This document shows, piece after piece, positions 17,713 through 25,412 of a DNA stretch of 64,000 nucleotides; position 1 is the first letter of the stretch, and every line of letters begins with the position of its first letter. The translations under genes were made by a program, and so were the position numbers. The DNA is from VRUE01 sp040879985 (GTDB lineage Bacteria > Actinomycetota > Thermoleophilia > Solirubrobacterales > 70-9): assembly GCA_040879985.1 (NCBI GenBank), contig JBBDJH010000021.1, positions 161,884-225,883 on the forward strand. Reading direction: 5' to 3'. A model generated the notes under the pieces. It was not told the DNA's origin, did not search any database, and worked only from the letters and a program-made list of their open reading frames with translations.

Positions 17713-18384
17713 TCATCTGGCGATTACGCCGGCGCGCCTGAGGACCAGGTAGGAGAGCCAGATGCCGAGCGCGAAGACGGGCACCCCCATCGCCGTGCGG
17801 GCGATGCCGAGCGCGAGCAGCGAGCCGGCCAGGTAGAAGGGCAGCTGGACGGAGAGGCGCGCGGCGAAGACGCCGACCCAGATCCAGCTGGCGCGGGTGT
17901 AGGCGCGCAGCGCCGCCGGGTCCTTGCGCCAGGCCATCCCCTCGCCGCCCAGCGCCGGCCCGAGGATGACGCCGAGCAGCGGCCAGCCGACCAGGATCGA
18001 GATCAGGTAGGCGCCGCCATAGGCGGCGTTGAGCAGCAGGCCCGGCAGGAAGAAGTCCTCGGCGCGGCCGGTGCGGCTGGCGACGAAGGCGGCGACCGCG
18101 ACGCCGACGAAGCCCGCCAGGGCGAAGCGCAGCGACTCCCCTTTGGCGAGCCGGACGATCGTGATCGCGAGGCCGGCGACGAGCGCGCAGATGCCGGCGA
18201 AGGTGATCCGGTTGCCGCCGAGGGAGTAGGCGGCGACGAAGACGATCGCCGGGATGCTGGAGTCGGCGATCCCCTGCGGCCCGCCGATCTCCTCGAGCAG
18301 GTCGAGCTTGCGCCCCGAGTCGACCGACTCGGCGTCCGAACCCTCCCCCTGTCCCGCGCCGTTCACCCGGCCATCGTGCCGCAT
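17713..18384 (-). CDS. DUF3159 family membrane protein
   Basis: This 223-residue protein has a charged N-terminus of about 35 residues and then five or six membrane helices. The segments IPAIVFVAAYSLGG and WPLLGVILGPALGGEG followed by WRKDPAALRAYTRASWIWV match the actinobacterial DUF3159 family. The function is not established. It stands between the operon above and the divergent antiporter gene 47 bp away. Confidence 0.8.
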   Translation of the reverse strand: MRHDGRVNGAGQGEGSDAESVDSGRKLDLLEEIGGPQGIADSSIPAIVFVAAYSLGGNRITFAGICALVAGLAITIVRLAKGESLRFALAGFVGVAVAAFVASRTGRAEDFFLPGLLLNAAYGGAYLISILVGWPLLGVILGPALGGEGMAWRKDPAALRAYTRASWIWVGVFAARLSVQLPFYLAGSLLALGIARTAMGVPVFALGIWLSYLVLRRAGVIAR

Positions 18385-18431
18385 TTGCCCGACCGTAAGC
18401 TGGGCGCTGCGATGCGCGGGATCGGAGAACC

Positions 18432-20222
18432 TTGGGCGAGCTGATGCTGATCGGCAGCCTGTTGATGGTGGCGGCGCTGGCCGCCTCGCTGCTCGCCGGC
18501 CGCCTGCGCGTGCCGGGCCTGCTGCTCTTCCTGGCGCTGGGGATGGCGGTTGGCACCGACGGCCTCGGCCTGCTGCACTTCGACGACTACGAGCTGGCCC
18601 GCGACGTCGGCATCGTCGCCCTCGCCTTCATCCTCTACGAGGGCGGGCTCAGCACCGACGTGCGCCGGCTTCGCCCGCTGTTCGCCGTGGCGGCGAGCCT
18701 GGCGCTGCTCGGCACCCTGCTGACCGCGGTCCTCACCGGCCTGGCGGCGACGCTGCTGTTCGAGCTCTCGCTGCTCGAGGGCCTGTTGCTCGGCTCGATC
18801 GTCGCCTCGACCGACGCCGCGGCGATCTTCGCGCTGCTGCGCGGCTCGCGCCTGCGGGCGCGACTCACGATGATCCTCGAGGGCGAGGCCGGCAGCAACG
18901 ACCCGGTGGCGGTCCTGCTCGTGATCGGCTTCGTCGAATGGATCGGCCAGCCCGGCTACGGCGTCCTCGACATGGCCCTGCTGCTCGTGCGCCAGCTGGG
19001 CATCGGCGCGATCGCCGGCCTGGCTGTCGGCTGGCTGGCGGCACAGGCGCTGCGCAGGACCGAGCTGCCGACCGTCGGCCTCTACCCGGTCGCCTCGCTG
19101 ACCGCCGGGGCGCTCGCCTTCGGCGCCGCCGACGTGCTCGGCGGCTCGGGCTTCCTGGCGATCTACCTCGCCGGACTGTCGATCAGCGCGGCCACGATCC
19201 CCGCCAAGCGCACCATCGTCGCCTTCCACGGCGGCGTCGCCTGGGTCGCCCAGCTCGTCCTCTTCCTCGCGCTCGGGCTGCTCGCCTTCCCGTCCCAGCT
19301 CCCCTCGATCGCGATCGAGGGGACGATCCTGGCGCTGATCCTCGCTTTCGTCGCCCGGCCGCTGGCCGTTCTCGCGGCGACCTCGTTCGCCCCCCTGCGC
19401 CCCGCCGAGCGGGTCCTACTGGGGTGGGCGGGGCTGCGCGGCGCCGTTCCCGTGGTGCTCGCCACCTTTCCGGTGATCGCGGGAGTGCCGCACAGCCTGG
19501 AGTTCTTCAACATCGTCTTCTTCGCCGTCGTCGTCTCGCTGCTGCTGCAGGGGCCGACGTTCGAGCCGCTGGCGCGCCGGCTCGGCCTGACGAGCGCCGG
19601 GCCGGCGCTGCCCGAACCGCTGGCCGAGATCGGCACGATCCGGCGCCTTGGCGCCGAGGTGGTCGAGTACCCGGTCGGCGAGGGGCACGCAGCCGCCGGG
19701 GCTCGCGTGCGCGATCTCGGTTTGCCGCGCGAGGCGGTCGTCAACGTGATCGTGCGCGGCGAGGAGGCGATCCCACCGCGCGGCTCGACCCGGATCAGGG
19801 CCGGCGACCGGCTCCACGTCCTGGTCCGGCGCGAGGTCTCGGACGAGATCGCCGCGCTGATGAGGCGCTGGCGCGACGGACCGATCGGGCCGCCCCGCAG
19901 GCCGCGGCGCAGCTTCCGCGGAGTCTCGCCGGTGTTCACCGTGCGGCCCCACGACTCCGCGGCCCTGGTCGGGGAGCCCGGCTCGCCCAGCGAGGTGACG
20001 GGGCAGCCGGTCGTGGCGCGGTTGAGAGTGCGCCGCGACGCACCGGGAGCCCTGGTCGCCCTCGCGGACGGGCGCTACGCGATCACCGGCTCGCCGACCG
20101 CCGTCGGCTCGCGCCGCGACCTCACCGAGTACGCGAGCCGCCGCCTCGCCAACGTCGATGCGGAGGAGGCGGGCTGGCTGCGGGCGGTGATCGGGACGCT
20201 GGCGATCGACCCGTTCGAGTGA
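18432..20222 (+). CDS. Potassium/proton antiporter (CvrA/NhaP2 type)
   Basis: This 596-residue protein is assigned a TTG start at 18432; an ATG at 18444 is an alternative. Residues 1 to about 395 form the CPA1 antiporter domain with 12-13 helices, including LALGMAVGTDGLGLLHFDD, the ion-binding segment ASTDAAAIFALLRG, and EGEAGSNDPVAVLLV. Residues about 405-475 form a TrkA-C (RCK_C) regulatory domain (VVEYPVGEGHAAAG... GEEAIPPRGSTRIRAGDRLHVLV). The last 100 residues are a soluble extension of the NhaP2 type. The expected role is K+ (or Na+) exchange for H+ and control of turgor and pH. Confidence 0.88.
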   Translation: MGELMLIGSLLMVAALAASLLAGRLRVPGLLLFLALGMAVGTDGLGLLHFDDYELARDVGIVALAFILYEGGLSTDVRRLRPLFAVAASLALLGTLLTAVLTGLAATLLFELSLLEGLLLGSIVASTDAAAIFALLRGSRLRARLTMILEGEAGSNDPVAVLLVIGFVEWIGQPGYGVLDMALLLVRQLGIGAIAGLAVGWLAAQALRRTELPTVGLYPVASLTAGALAFGAADVLGGSGFLAIYLAGLSISAATIPAKRTIVAFHGGVAWVAQLVLFLALGLLAFPSQLPSIAIEGTILALILAFVARPLAVLAATSFAPLRPAERVLLGWAGLRGAVPVVLATFPVIAGVPHSLEFFNIVFFAVVVSLLLQGPTFEPLARRLGLTSAGPALPEPLAEIGTIRRLGAEVVEYPVGEGHAAAGARVRDLGLPREAVVNVIVRGEEAIPPRGSTRIRAGDRLHVLVRREVSDEIAALMRRWRDGPIGPPRRPRRSFRGVSPVFTVRPHDSAALVGEPGSPSEVTGQPVVARLRVRRDAPGALVALADGRYAITGSPTAVGSRRDLTEYASRRLANVDAEEAGWLRAVIGTLAIDPFE

Positions 20223-20268
20223 GCCTCGGGCCTCGACCGGAGCGCCTGAACCCATTACGCTTTTCGGG

Positions 20269-21159
20269 ATGGCCCGTTTGCAGAGTTCAGCTGTTGCCGC
20301 GCCGGGCAACGAGGAGGCCGTGCGAGCTTGGGACACGGTGCTCTACGAACGGTGGAAGCAGAACCGCGAGGTGTTCGTCGCCGCGCTGGACGAGATCACC
20401 GGTGAGCTCTTCGAGCGCTTCCCGCCGCCGCAGGGAGGGCGCTGCATCGACGTCGGCTGCGGGTTCGGCGAGACGACCCAGTCGCTGGCCGGGATGGTCG
20501 GCGCCGCGGGCTTCGCGCTAGGCACCGACTCTTCCGCGCATTTCATCGAGGACGCCCGTCGCGAGGCGGCCGAAGCCGGCGTCGAGAACGTTGCGTTCGA
20601 GCTGGCCGACGCGCAGACGGCGGAATGGGAGCCGGATTATGACTACGCGTTCTCGCGCATGGGGACGCAGTTCTTCGTCGCGCCGGTGCCGGCGATGCGA
20701 GCGATACGCGGCGCGCTCAAGCCCGGCGGAGTGCTGCGCAAGATCTGCTGGCGCCGCAAGGAGGAGAGCCCGATCTGGGCAGAGACGGAGCAGGTGGTCG
20801 CGCGGTTCCTCTCCCGGCCCGAGGAGTACGAGGCCGACACCTGCGGCCCCGGCCCGTTCTCGCTCGGCAATCCGGATACCTGTCGCGGCATCCTCGAGGC
20901 CGCCGGGTTCGCGGAGGTCGAGCTGCGCAAACGGGACTTCGACTACTTCATGGGCAAGGACATGGACGAAGCCGTCGACGCCCTGCTCGCGATCGGTCCC
21001 GGAGCCGAGCTGATCCGCCTCAACGGAGAGCACGGCGAGAGCCGCCGGGGCGAGATAGCCGAGGCGCTCGCCGAGCACTACTCCGCCTGGCAGCAGGACG
21101 ACGGCTCGATCGTCGGCCGCGGCTCCGTCTGGCTCGTCGCCGCGACCAACCCCGGGTAG
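20269..21159 (+). CDS. SAM-dependent class I methyltransferase
   Basis: This 296-residue protein has the class I methyltransferase motif I CIDVGCGFGETTQSLA, an acidic residue after strand 2 (LGTDSSAHFIEDAR), motif II-like FELADAQTAEWEPDYDYAFSRMG and the post-motif ALKPGGVLRKICW. This resembles the UbiE/COQ5-like group, but the substrate is not evident. It is a single-gene unit between the antiporter and a stress-type gene. Confidence 0.82.
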   Translation: MARLQSSAVAAPGNEEAVRAWDTVLYERWKQNREVFVAALDEITGELFERFPPPQGGRCIDVGCGFGETTQSLAGMVGAAGFALGTDSSAHFIEDARREAAEAGVENVAFELADAQTAEWEPDYDYAFSRMGTQFFVAPVPAMRAIRGALKPGGVLRKICWRRKEESPIWAETEQVVARFLSRPEEYEADTCGPGPFSLGNPDTCRGILEAAGFAEVELRKRDFDYFMGKDMDEAVDALLAIGPGAELIRLNGEHGESRRGEIAEALAEHYSAWQQDDGSIVGRGSVWLVAATNPG

Positions 21160-21197
21160 CGACGCACCGCGGCTCTCGAGCCGCCCTGGGCCAGCGA

Positions 21198-21223
21198 CTT
21201 TTAGTTTGCCCGTTACGGGGTAA
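21198..21223 (+). promoter_or_regulatory. Weak SigB/SigF-type promoter
   Basis: CTTT (21198-21201), 16 bp, GGGTAA (21218-21223): one mismatch to the stress-sigma consensus seen elsewhere in the window. The GTG start at 21236 lies 13 bp further on. The downstream protein has a universal-stress-like domain, which fits. Confidence 0.45.
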
Positions 21224-21235
21224 GCGGCAGGCATC

Positions 21236-22087
21236 GTGGAGAACGGTCCTACCGGAGGCGCCTCGTCGGCGCCGAGGCGAGCGCTCGTGGTCGTCAACGA
21301 GCAGGTTGCCGGCAGCGAGCTTCGCGACCTGCTCCTCGCGCGCCTCGCCGATAGCGTCACCGAGGTCTTCGTCGTCGCTCCGGCCCTTGCCGGTTCGGGC
21401 TTGAAGCACACGATGGGGGACATCGACGACGCGATCGAGCCCGCCCGCGAGCGCCTGCGCGGCACGCTGGACGAACTGCGGCAGGCCGGGCTGAACGCCG
21501 ACGGAGAGGTCGGCGATTCCGATCCGATCCAGGCGATCAGCGACGAGATCGTCAAGTTCGGCCCCGAACAGATCGTCGTCGTCGCCCACACCGACGAGGA
21601 AGGGGCCTTCGCGGAGAAGGGCCTGCTCGAGCAGGCCGAACGGGACTTCGATCTGCCCGTCACCGAGCTCGTCGTCAACCGTGACGAGCAGCCCGAAGTG
21701 CTCGACGTCAAGCGCTCGGAGCCCGTTGCCGGCCGCAAGAAGGGCTGGCGGCCGTCTGCCAACTGGCCGCCGTTGTCGCGACGCAACGTGATGGGCATTC
21801 TCGTCGCGATCGTCGGCACCCTGGTCCTCGGCGGCCTGGCCGCCGAGTGCGTGGGCGACGCGACGGGCCAGCACGATCTCGAGGAAGGCCGCCTCGGCGG
21901 CGCCTGCGCTGCGACGCTCCTGATCGCGCTGCCGATGGCGCTGATCAACCTCGCCCATGTGGTCGGGCTGGTGCTCTTCCAGAGCGTCGGCTACGAGGGC
22001 GTCTTCAGCCGCTTCTTCGCCCGCCTCAGCCTCTACGGCACCCCCGCCGCGATCGTCGCCGTGCTGCTGATCCAGATGGCGAAGTAG
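21236..22087 (+). CDS. Universal-stress-like domain protein with C-terminal membrane helices
   Basis: This 283-residue protein starts at GTG. Residues about 14-155 resemble a nucleotide-binding UspA-like alpha/beta domain (ALVVVNEQVAGSELRDLL, EVFVVAPALAGS, EQIVVVAHTDEEG). Residues about 180-283 hold three membrane helices (VMGILVAIVGTLVLGGLA; ATLLIALPMALINLAHVVGLVLF; TPAAIVAVLLIQM). The combination suggests a membrane-attached stress protein; no ATP-binding motif is clear. It may be driven by the weak stress-type promoter at 21198-21223. Confidence 0.65.
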   Translation: MENGPTGGASSAPRRALVVVNEQVAGSELRDLLLARLADSVTEVFVVAPALAGSGLKHTMGDIDDAIEPARERLRGTLDELRQAGLNADGEVGDSDPIQAISDEIVKFGPEQIVVVAHTDEEGAFAEKGLLEQAERDFDLPVTELVVNRDEQPEVLDVKRSEPVAGRKKGWRPSANWPPLSRRNVMGILVAIVGTLVLGGLAAECVGDATGQHDLEEGRLGGACAATLLIALPMALINLAHVVGLVLFQSVGYEGVFSRFFARLSLYGTPAAIVAVLLIQMAK

Positions 22088-22109
22088 GCAGCGCCTGCTC
22101 CGCCCCGAG

Positions 22110-22131
22110 GTGTAACTCCTATGAGTTACAC
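22110..22131. promoter_or_regulatory. Palindromic operator of the VapBC-like pair
   Basis: GTGTAACTC (22110-22118) and its exact complement GAGTTACAC (22123-22131) flank a 4-bp centre. The right arm includes TACACT, a -10-like box, and the first ATG (22121) lies within the palindrome. This is what is expected of an antitoxin-bound autoregulatory site. Confidence 0.7.
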
Positions 22132-22405
22132 TAGGATCACCGTGCCTTCCAAGCATCCTCGAATTGCCGTTACCGCCGACCCCGAGCTGGGCGAGGCGCT
22201 GGCGCGAGTTCGCGCCGCCACCGGCACTCGCGAGGCCGATGCGACCCTGCTGCGCCGCCTGGCGGTTGAGGGGGCGGAGGCGGAGCTCGAGGCCGGTCGC
22301 AACCGACGGGTCGCTGCCGAGGCCCTGTTCGATGCGATGGGCTCCAAGCAGTTCGACCTCGACATCGCGGCGGTCGATCGCTTGAACGCACCCCCCGCGG
22401 CCTGA
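22121..22405 (+). CDS. Antitoxin of a VapBC-like pair
   Basis: A 94-residue protein if started at ATG 22121, which lies inside the operator palindrome; GTG at 22142, preceded by AGGAT, would give an 87-residue product and may be the true start. The sequence ITADPELGEALARVRAATG-like region (IAVTADPELGEALARVR) suggests an N-terminal ribbon-helix-helix segment, followed by a helical part (ADATLLRRLAVEGAEAELEAG) that would wrap the toxin. Its stop codon overlaps the toxin start as TGATG, so translation is coupled. Confidence 0.72.
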   Translation: MSYTRITVPSKHPRIAVTADPELGEALARVRAATGTREADATLLRRLAVEGAEAELEAGRNRRVAAEALFDAMGSKQFDLDIAAVDRLNAPPAA

Positions 22406-22851
22406 TGTCGGCCCGACTTTGGGACGGCGCCGGCCCGGTGTTGGCGGATACCTCCGCCTGGATGCAGGCTCGCCGCGACAGCCAGGCACGCGACATGCTG
22501 CTTGGCGCGGTCGAGCGCGGCGATCTCCGCTGGTGCTGGCCTGTGCGGTACGAGTTGATCGTCGATGCGCGAGGGTCCGATGGGATCGCCGCCGTCGAGC
22601 GCACGCTGGAGAGCCTTCGCGAGATCCCCGTGGATCGCAGTGTGCAGCGCGCGGTCCTGACGACGATGCGTGAGCTGGCGGCCGCTGGTTCCCATGGAGC
22701 TCACCGCTTCCCCCTCACCGATCTCACGGTGGCCGCGGCCGCCCAGGATGCCGGCGTCGGCATCCTCCACTTCGATCGACACCTCGAGCGCCTCGGCGAC
22801 CATCTCGGCGTGGAATCGCACTGGATCTCAGACCCCGGCGAAGGCGACTAA
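22405..22851 (+). CDS. PIN-domain toxin (VapC-like ribonuclease)
   Basis: This 148-residue protein has the PIN-domain acidic residues in expected places: VLADTSAWMQ near the N-terminus, a Glu in RYELIVDAR, and LTDLTVAAAAQDAGVGILHFDRHLERLG with the third and fourth acidic positions. The length is within the VapC range. It should be a metal-dependent RNase inhibited by the preceding antitoxin, with which it overlaps by one base. Confidence 0.85.
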   Translation: MSARLWDGAGPVLADTSAWMQARRDSQARDMLLGAVERGDLRWCWPVRYELIVDARGSDGIAAVERTLESLREIPVDRSVQRAVLTTMRELAAAGSHGAHRFPLTDLTVAAAAQDAGVGILHFDRHLERLGDHLGVESHWISDPGEGD

Positions 22852-22853
22852 CC

Positions 22854-22879
22854 GTTTTCCCGCCTCGATCGCCGGGTAG
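22854..22879 (+). promoter_or_regulatory. SigB/SigF-type promoter for the ferritin-like gene
   Basis: GTTT (22854-22857), 16 bp, GGGTAG (22874-22879). It is an exact consensus match that starts directly after the toxin stop codon. The gene begins at 22911 with the Shine-Dalgarno AAGGGAG. Confidence 0.7.
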
Positions 22880-22910
22880 TCCGGGGCGAACCCACGATCA
22901 AGGGAGCGGA

Positions 22911-23477
22911 ATGGCGGATCTGAATGAGCGCGACGCGAAGCTGGTCCAGTACCTGAGCGAGGCATTCGGCAAGGAGAAGGAACTGGAGACCAGCCTCGAG
23001 GCGCATATCGCGATGACCACCAAGGCGCCGTACAAGAAGCGCCTCAAAGCCCACCTCAAAGAGACGAAGGCTCACGCCAAGGCGGTCGAGCGCCGGATCA
23101 AGAAGCTCGGCGGCGGCGGGCAGTTGACCCAGACCGCGGTCGGCAAGGTGATGGCCGCGGCGAAGGGGCCGCTGCACATGGCGCGGGGCAGCGGCGAGCA
23201 GGAGAAGATGCTGAAGAACGCCAAGACCGAGTACTTCAACGAGCACGAGGAGATCGCCACCTACCTGGCGATCGAGACCCTTGCCGAGAAAGTCGGCGAC
23301 CGCGAGACGGCGAAACTCGCAAAAGGGATCCGCCGCGAAGAGGAACGAATGGCGAAGTTCCTCGCCGGCCAGATCAAATCGCTGAGCGGCGCCGTCGTCA
23401 AAGAGGAGGTGCCGAGAGCGCAACGCAAACGCCCCAGCAAAGCCAAGCGTGCTCGCTCGAGGAAAGGTAAGGCGTAG
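22911..23477 (+). CDS. Ferritin-like DUF892 (YciE/YciF-type) protein
   Basis: This 188-residue protein is almost all helical. It shows the DUF892 pattern: KLVQYLSEAFGKEKELE, HLKETKAHAKAVERRIKKLGG, FNEHEEIATYLAIETLAEKVGD and a closing helix REEERMAKFLAGQI. Glu and His residues in these helices can build a di-iron-like centre, as in other ferritin-like folds. The last 25 residues are a Lys/Arg-rich tail that could bind DNA. Members are induced by osmotic, stationary-phase and oxidative stress, which fits the consensus stress-type promoter in front. Confidence 0.85.
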   Translation: MADLNERDAKLVQYLSEAFGKEKELETSLEAHIAMTTKAPYKKRLKAHLKETKAHAKAVERRIKKLGGGGQLTQTAVGKVMAAAKGPLHMARGSGEQEKMLKNAKTEYFNEHEEIATYLAIETLAEKVGDRETAKLAKGIRREEERMAKFLAGQIKSLSGAVVKEEVPRAQRKRPSKAKRARSRKGKA

Positions 23478-23482
23478 GACTC

Positions 23483-23869
23483 CTAAATCGGGCGTCGTGT
23501 GGAATCCGCGAACGTCCAGAGCTTGTTGCCGAGGAAGTTGAAGGGCATCGCCAGCGCGACCGCGATCGCCTGGGCGGCCAGCTTGCCGACCGAGGCGCCG
23601 GCCACCAGTGCCTCGAGGATGGCCAGGTTGATCAGCAGCGCGGCGATGCTCACTGTGAAGAAGCGCACTGCCTGAAAGCCCGCGTGGCCGTTGCCCGGGT
23701 CGAAGGTCCAGCGCCGGTTCCAGAAGAAGTTGCTCGAGACCGCGACGCAGAAGGCGATCACCGCGGCGAGCACGTAGTGCATGTGAAGGAGGCCGGCGAG
23801 CAGGGCGAACACGGCCAGGTTGACCAGGTAGCCCGAGCCGCCGACGAGGCCGAACTTGAGCAGCTGCAT
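23483..23869 (-). CDS. GtrA-family membrane protein
   Basis: This 128-residue protein has four membrane helices and the GtrA family hallmarks: LKFGLVGGSGYLVNLAVFALL, FCVAVSSNFFWNRRWTFD and PFNFLGNKLWTF. GtrA proteins help flip or handle polyprenyl-phosphate-linked sugars for surface polysaccharide decoration. It follows a GT39 glycosyltransferase gene by 58 bp on the same strand, an arrangement that supports a role with that enzyme. Confidence 0.9.
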   Translation of the reverse strand: MQLLKFGLVGGSGYLVNLAVFALLAGLLHMHYVLAAVIAFCVAVSSNFFWNRRWTFDPGNGHAGFQAVRFFTVSIAALLINLAILEALVAGASVGKLAAQAIAVALAMPFNFLGNKLWTFADSTRRPI

Positions 23870-23927
23870 CCAGCTCGCCGGCCGGCGGGTGGCGAGGCCG
23901 ATCCGGTTGCGAGCGCCCGGGCGGGGC

Positions 23928-25412
23928 TCATCGACTCACCCCTTCCAGCCCCGGTATGCCGTCGACGATCACCGCGTTGCGGCCGAATCCGGTGCGCGCA
24001 TCGCGCAGCGCCAGAGTGGGAACCCGGTGGATATGGCGCGCCATGTAGCGGGTGAGGGTAAGCCTCTCCAGCCGCAGGCGCTCGACCGGGTGGAAGGCCG
24101 GCGGCAGGTGCGGCGGCCGCCCGACCACGACCGCCTTGCTGATCACGTCGACCTCGCGGATCGGCAGCTTGCCACGGTACTTGCGCCGCGACGGGTGTCC
24201 GAGGTAGAGCTGAACGCCGTCGGCGGCGAGCGTCCAGGTGACGATCGCGCGTGGCCGCACCGGCGCCCCCAGCCGTTCGGTTACCTCGCGGAAGTCCGGC
24301 CGCTGCAGGTTGGGAGTGTGCGCCACGTAGACGTCGAAGGCGAGCCAGTAGGCGCAGAGCAGCGTCGCCAGGGCGATCCCGAGGCGGCGGGCGCCATTCG
24401 CCCCGAAGCCGACGGCGGCGGCGAGCAGCAGCGGGATCAGCGCGGGCAGCAGGTTGCGCTCGACGATGTAGTCGCGGCCGGCGAGGGCGACCGCGGCGGC
24501 GAGCAGCACCGTCCCCAGCCCGATCGTCAGGCTCAGCCCCGCCGCACGCCTCTCGCGGGTCGAGCCGCGTAGCGCCGCGAGCAGCAGGGCGACCCCGATC
24601 AGCACGGCGGGGATCAGCGCGAAGCGCTCGCGCGGCGGCTGGGCGATCACATGCCCGGTCTCGCCGATCAGGAAGCTGCCGCCGGTCTCGAAGAGGCGCG
24701 TCGAGAGCGGGCTGTGGTCGATCCAGCCGATGTGGGTCGGGTTGACCTGAGCGGCGATCAGCGGCAGCAACGCCAGCCCGACCGCGACGACGCCGCCGAC
24801 CGCGATGGGCACAGCACGCCACCTCGAGCGCAGGGCGGCCAGCAGCCAGATCGCCTCGATCGCCACCGCGAAGACCGCGAAGTAGTGGCTGCAGAGGGCG
24901 AGGGCGGAGGCGAGCGCCCAGAGCCCCAGGTCACGCCCGCCGCGAGTGCGCAGAGCCCGCACGAAGAAGAGCAGGGCGAGGGCGCCGAAGAAGACGAGCA
25001 GCGCGTAGGAGCGCGCCTCCTGGGAGTACCAGATCAACATCGGGCTGAGCGCGACCAGCGCGGCGGCGATCAGGCCGGCGCGGTTGCTCGCCAGCTCGCG
25101 GCCGATCAGAAAGGCGACCGGGACGGTGGCGGCGCCGAACAGCGCCGTCAGCGAGCGCAGCTCGACCTCGCCGGTGCCGAACGCCTTCGCCCAGCCCCAG
25201 GCCAGCACGTAGTAGAGGGGCGGGTTGGACTCGCTCCCCTTCACCTGCCCGAGCATCTCGGTGAAGCTGCCGGGGATCACCCGCGCGGCGGTGATCACCT
25301 CGTCATGGTGGTAGGCCTGCACGCCGAGGCTGGCGAAGCGGACGGCGATCCCCAGCGCGGTCAGGCCGGTGAGCGCCCAGAGGACGCGATGGCTGAGCCG
25401 GGCTGGAATCAA
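23928..25412 (-). CDS. GT39-like membrane glycosyltransferase (GT-C fold)
   Basis: This protein has about 494 residues, with a TTG start at 25412 that overlaps the stop of the GH92 gene as TTGA; the longer upstream frame lies inside that gene and is rejected. It has eleven or so membrane helices. After the first helix comes YHHDEVITAARV, the acidic motif in the first loop typical of GT-C enzymes that use dolichyl/polyprenyl-phosphate sugars, and later IWYSQEARSYALLVFFGAL, a common motif in bacterial GT39 proteins. It probably transfers a sugar, possibly mannose, on the outer face of the membrane. Confidence 0.83.
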   Translation of the reverse strand: MIPARLSHRVLWALTGLTALGIAVRFASLGVQAYHHDEVITAARVIPGSFTEMLGQVKGSESNPPLYYVLAWGWAKAFGTGEVELRSLTALFGAATVPVAFLIGRELASNRAGLIAAALVALSPMLIWYSQEARSYALLVFFGALALLFFVRALRTRGGRDLGLWALASALALCSHYFAVFAVAIEAIWLLAALRSRWRAVPIAVGGVVAVGLALLPLIAAQVNPTHIGWIDHSPLSTRLFETGGSFLIGETGHVIAQPPRERFALIPAVLIGVALLLAALRGSTRERRAAGLSLTIGLGTVLLAAAVALAGRDYIVERNLLPALIPLLLAAAVGFGANGARRLGIALATLLCAYWLAFDVYVAHTPNLQRPDFREVTERLGAPVRPRAIVTWTLAADGVQLYLGHPSRRKYRGKLPIREVDVISKAVVVGRPPHLPPAFHPVERLRLERLTLTRYMARHIHRVPTLALRDARTGFGRNAVIVDGIPGLEGVSR

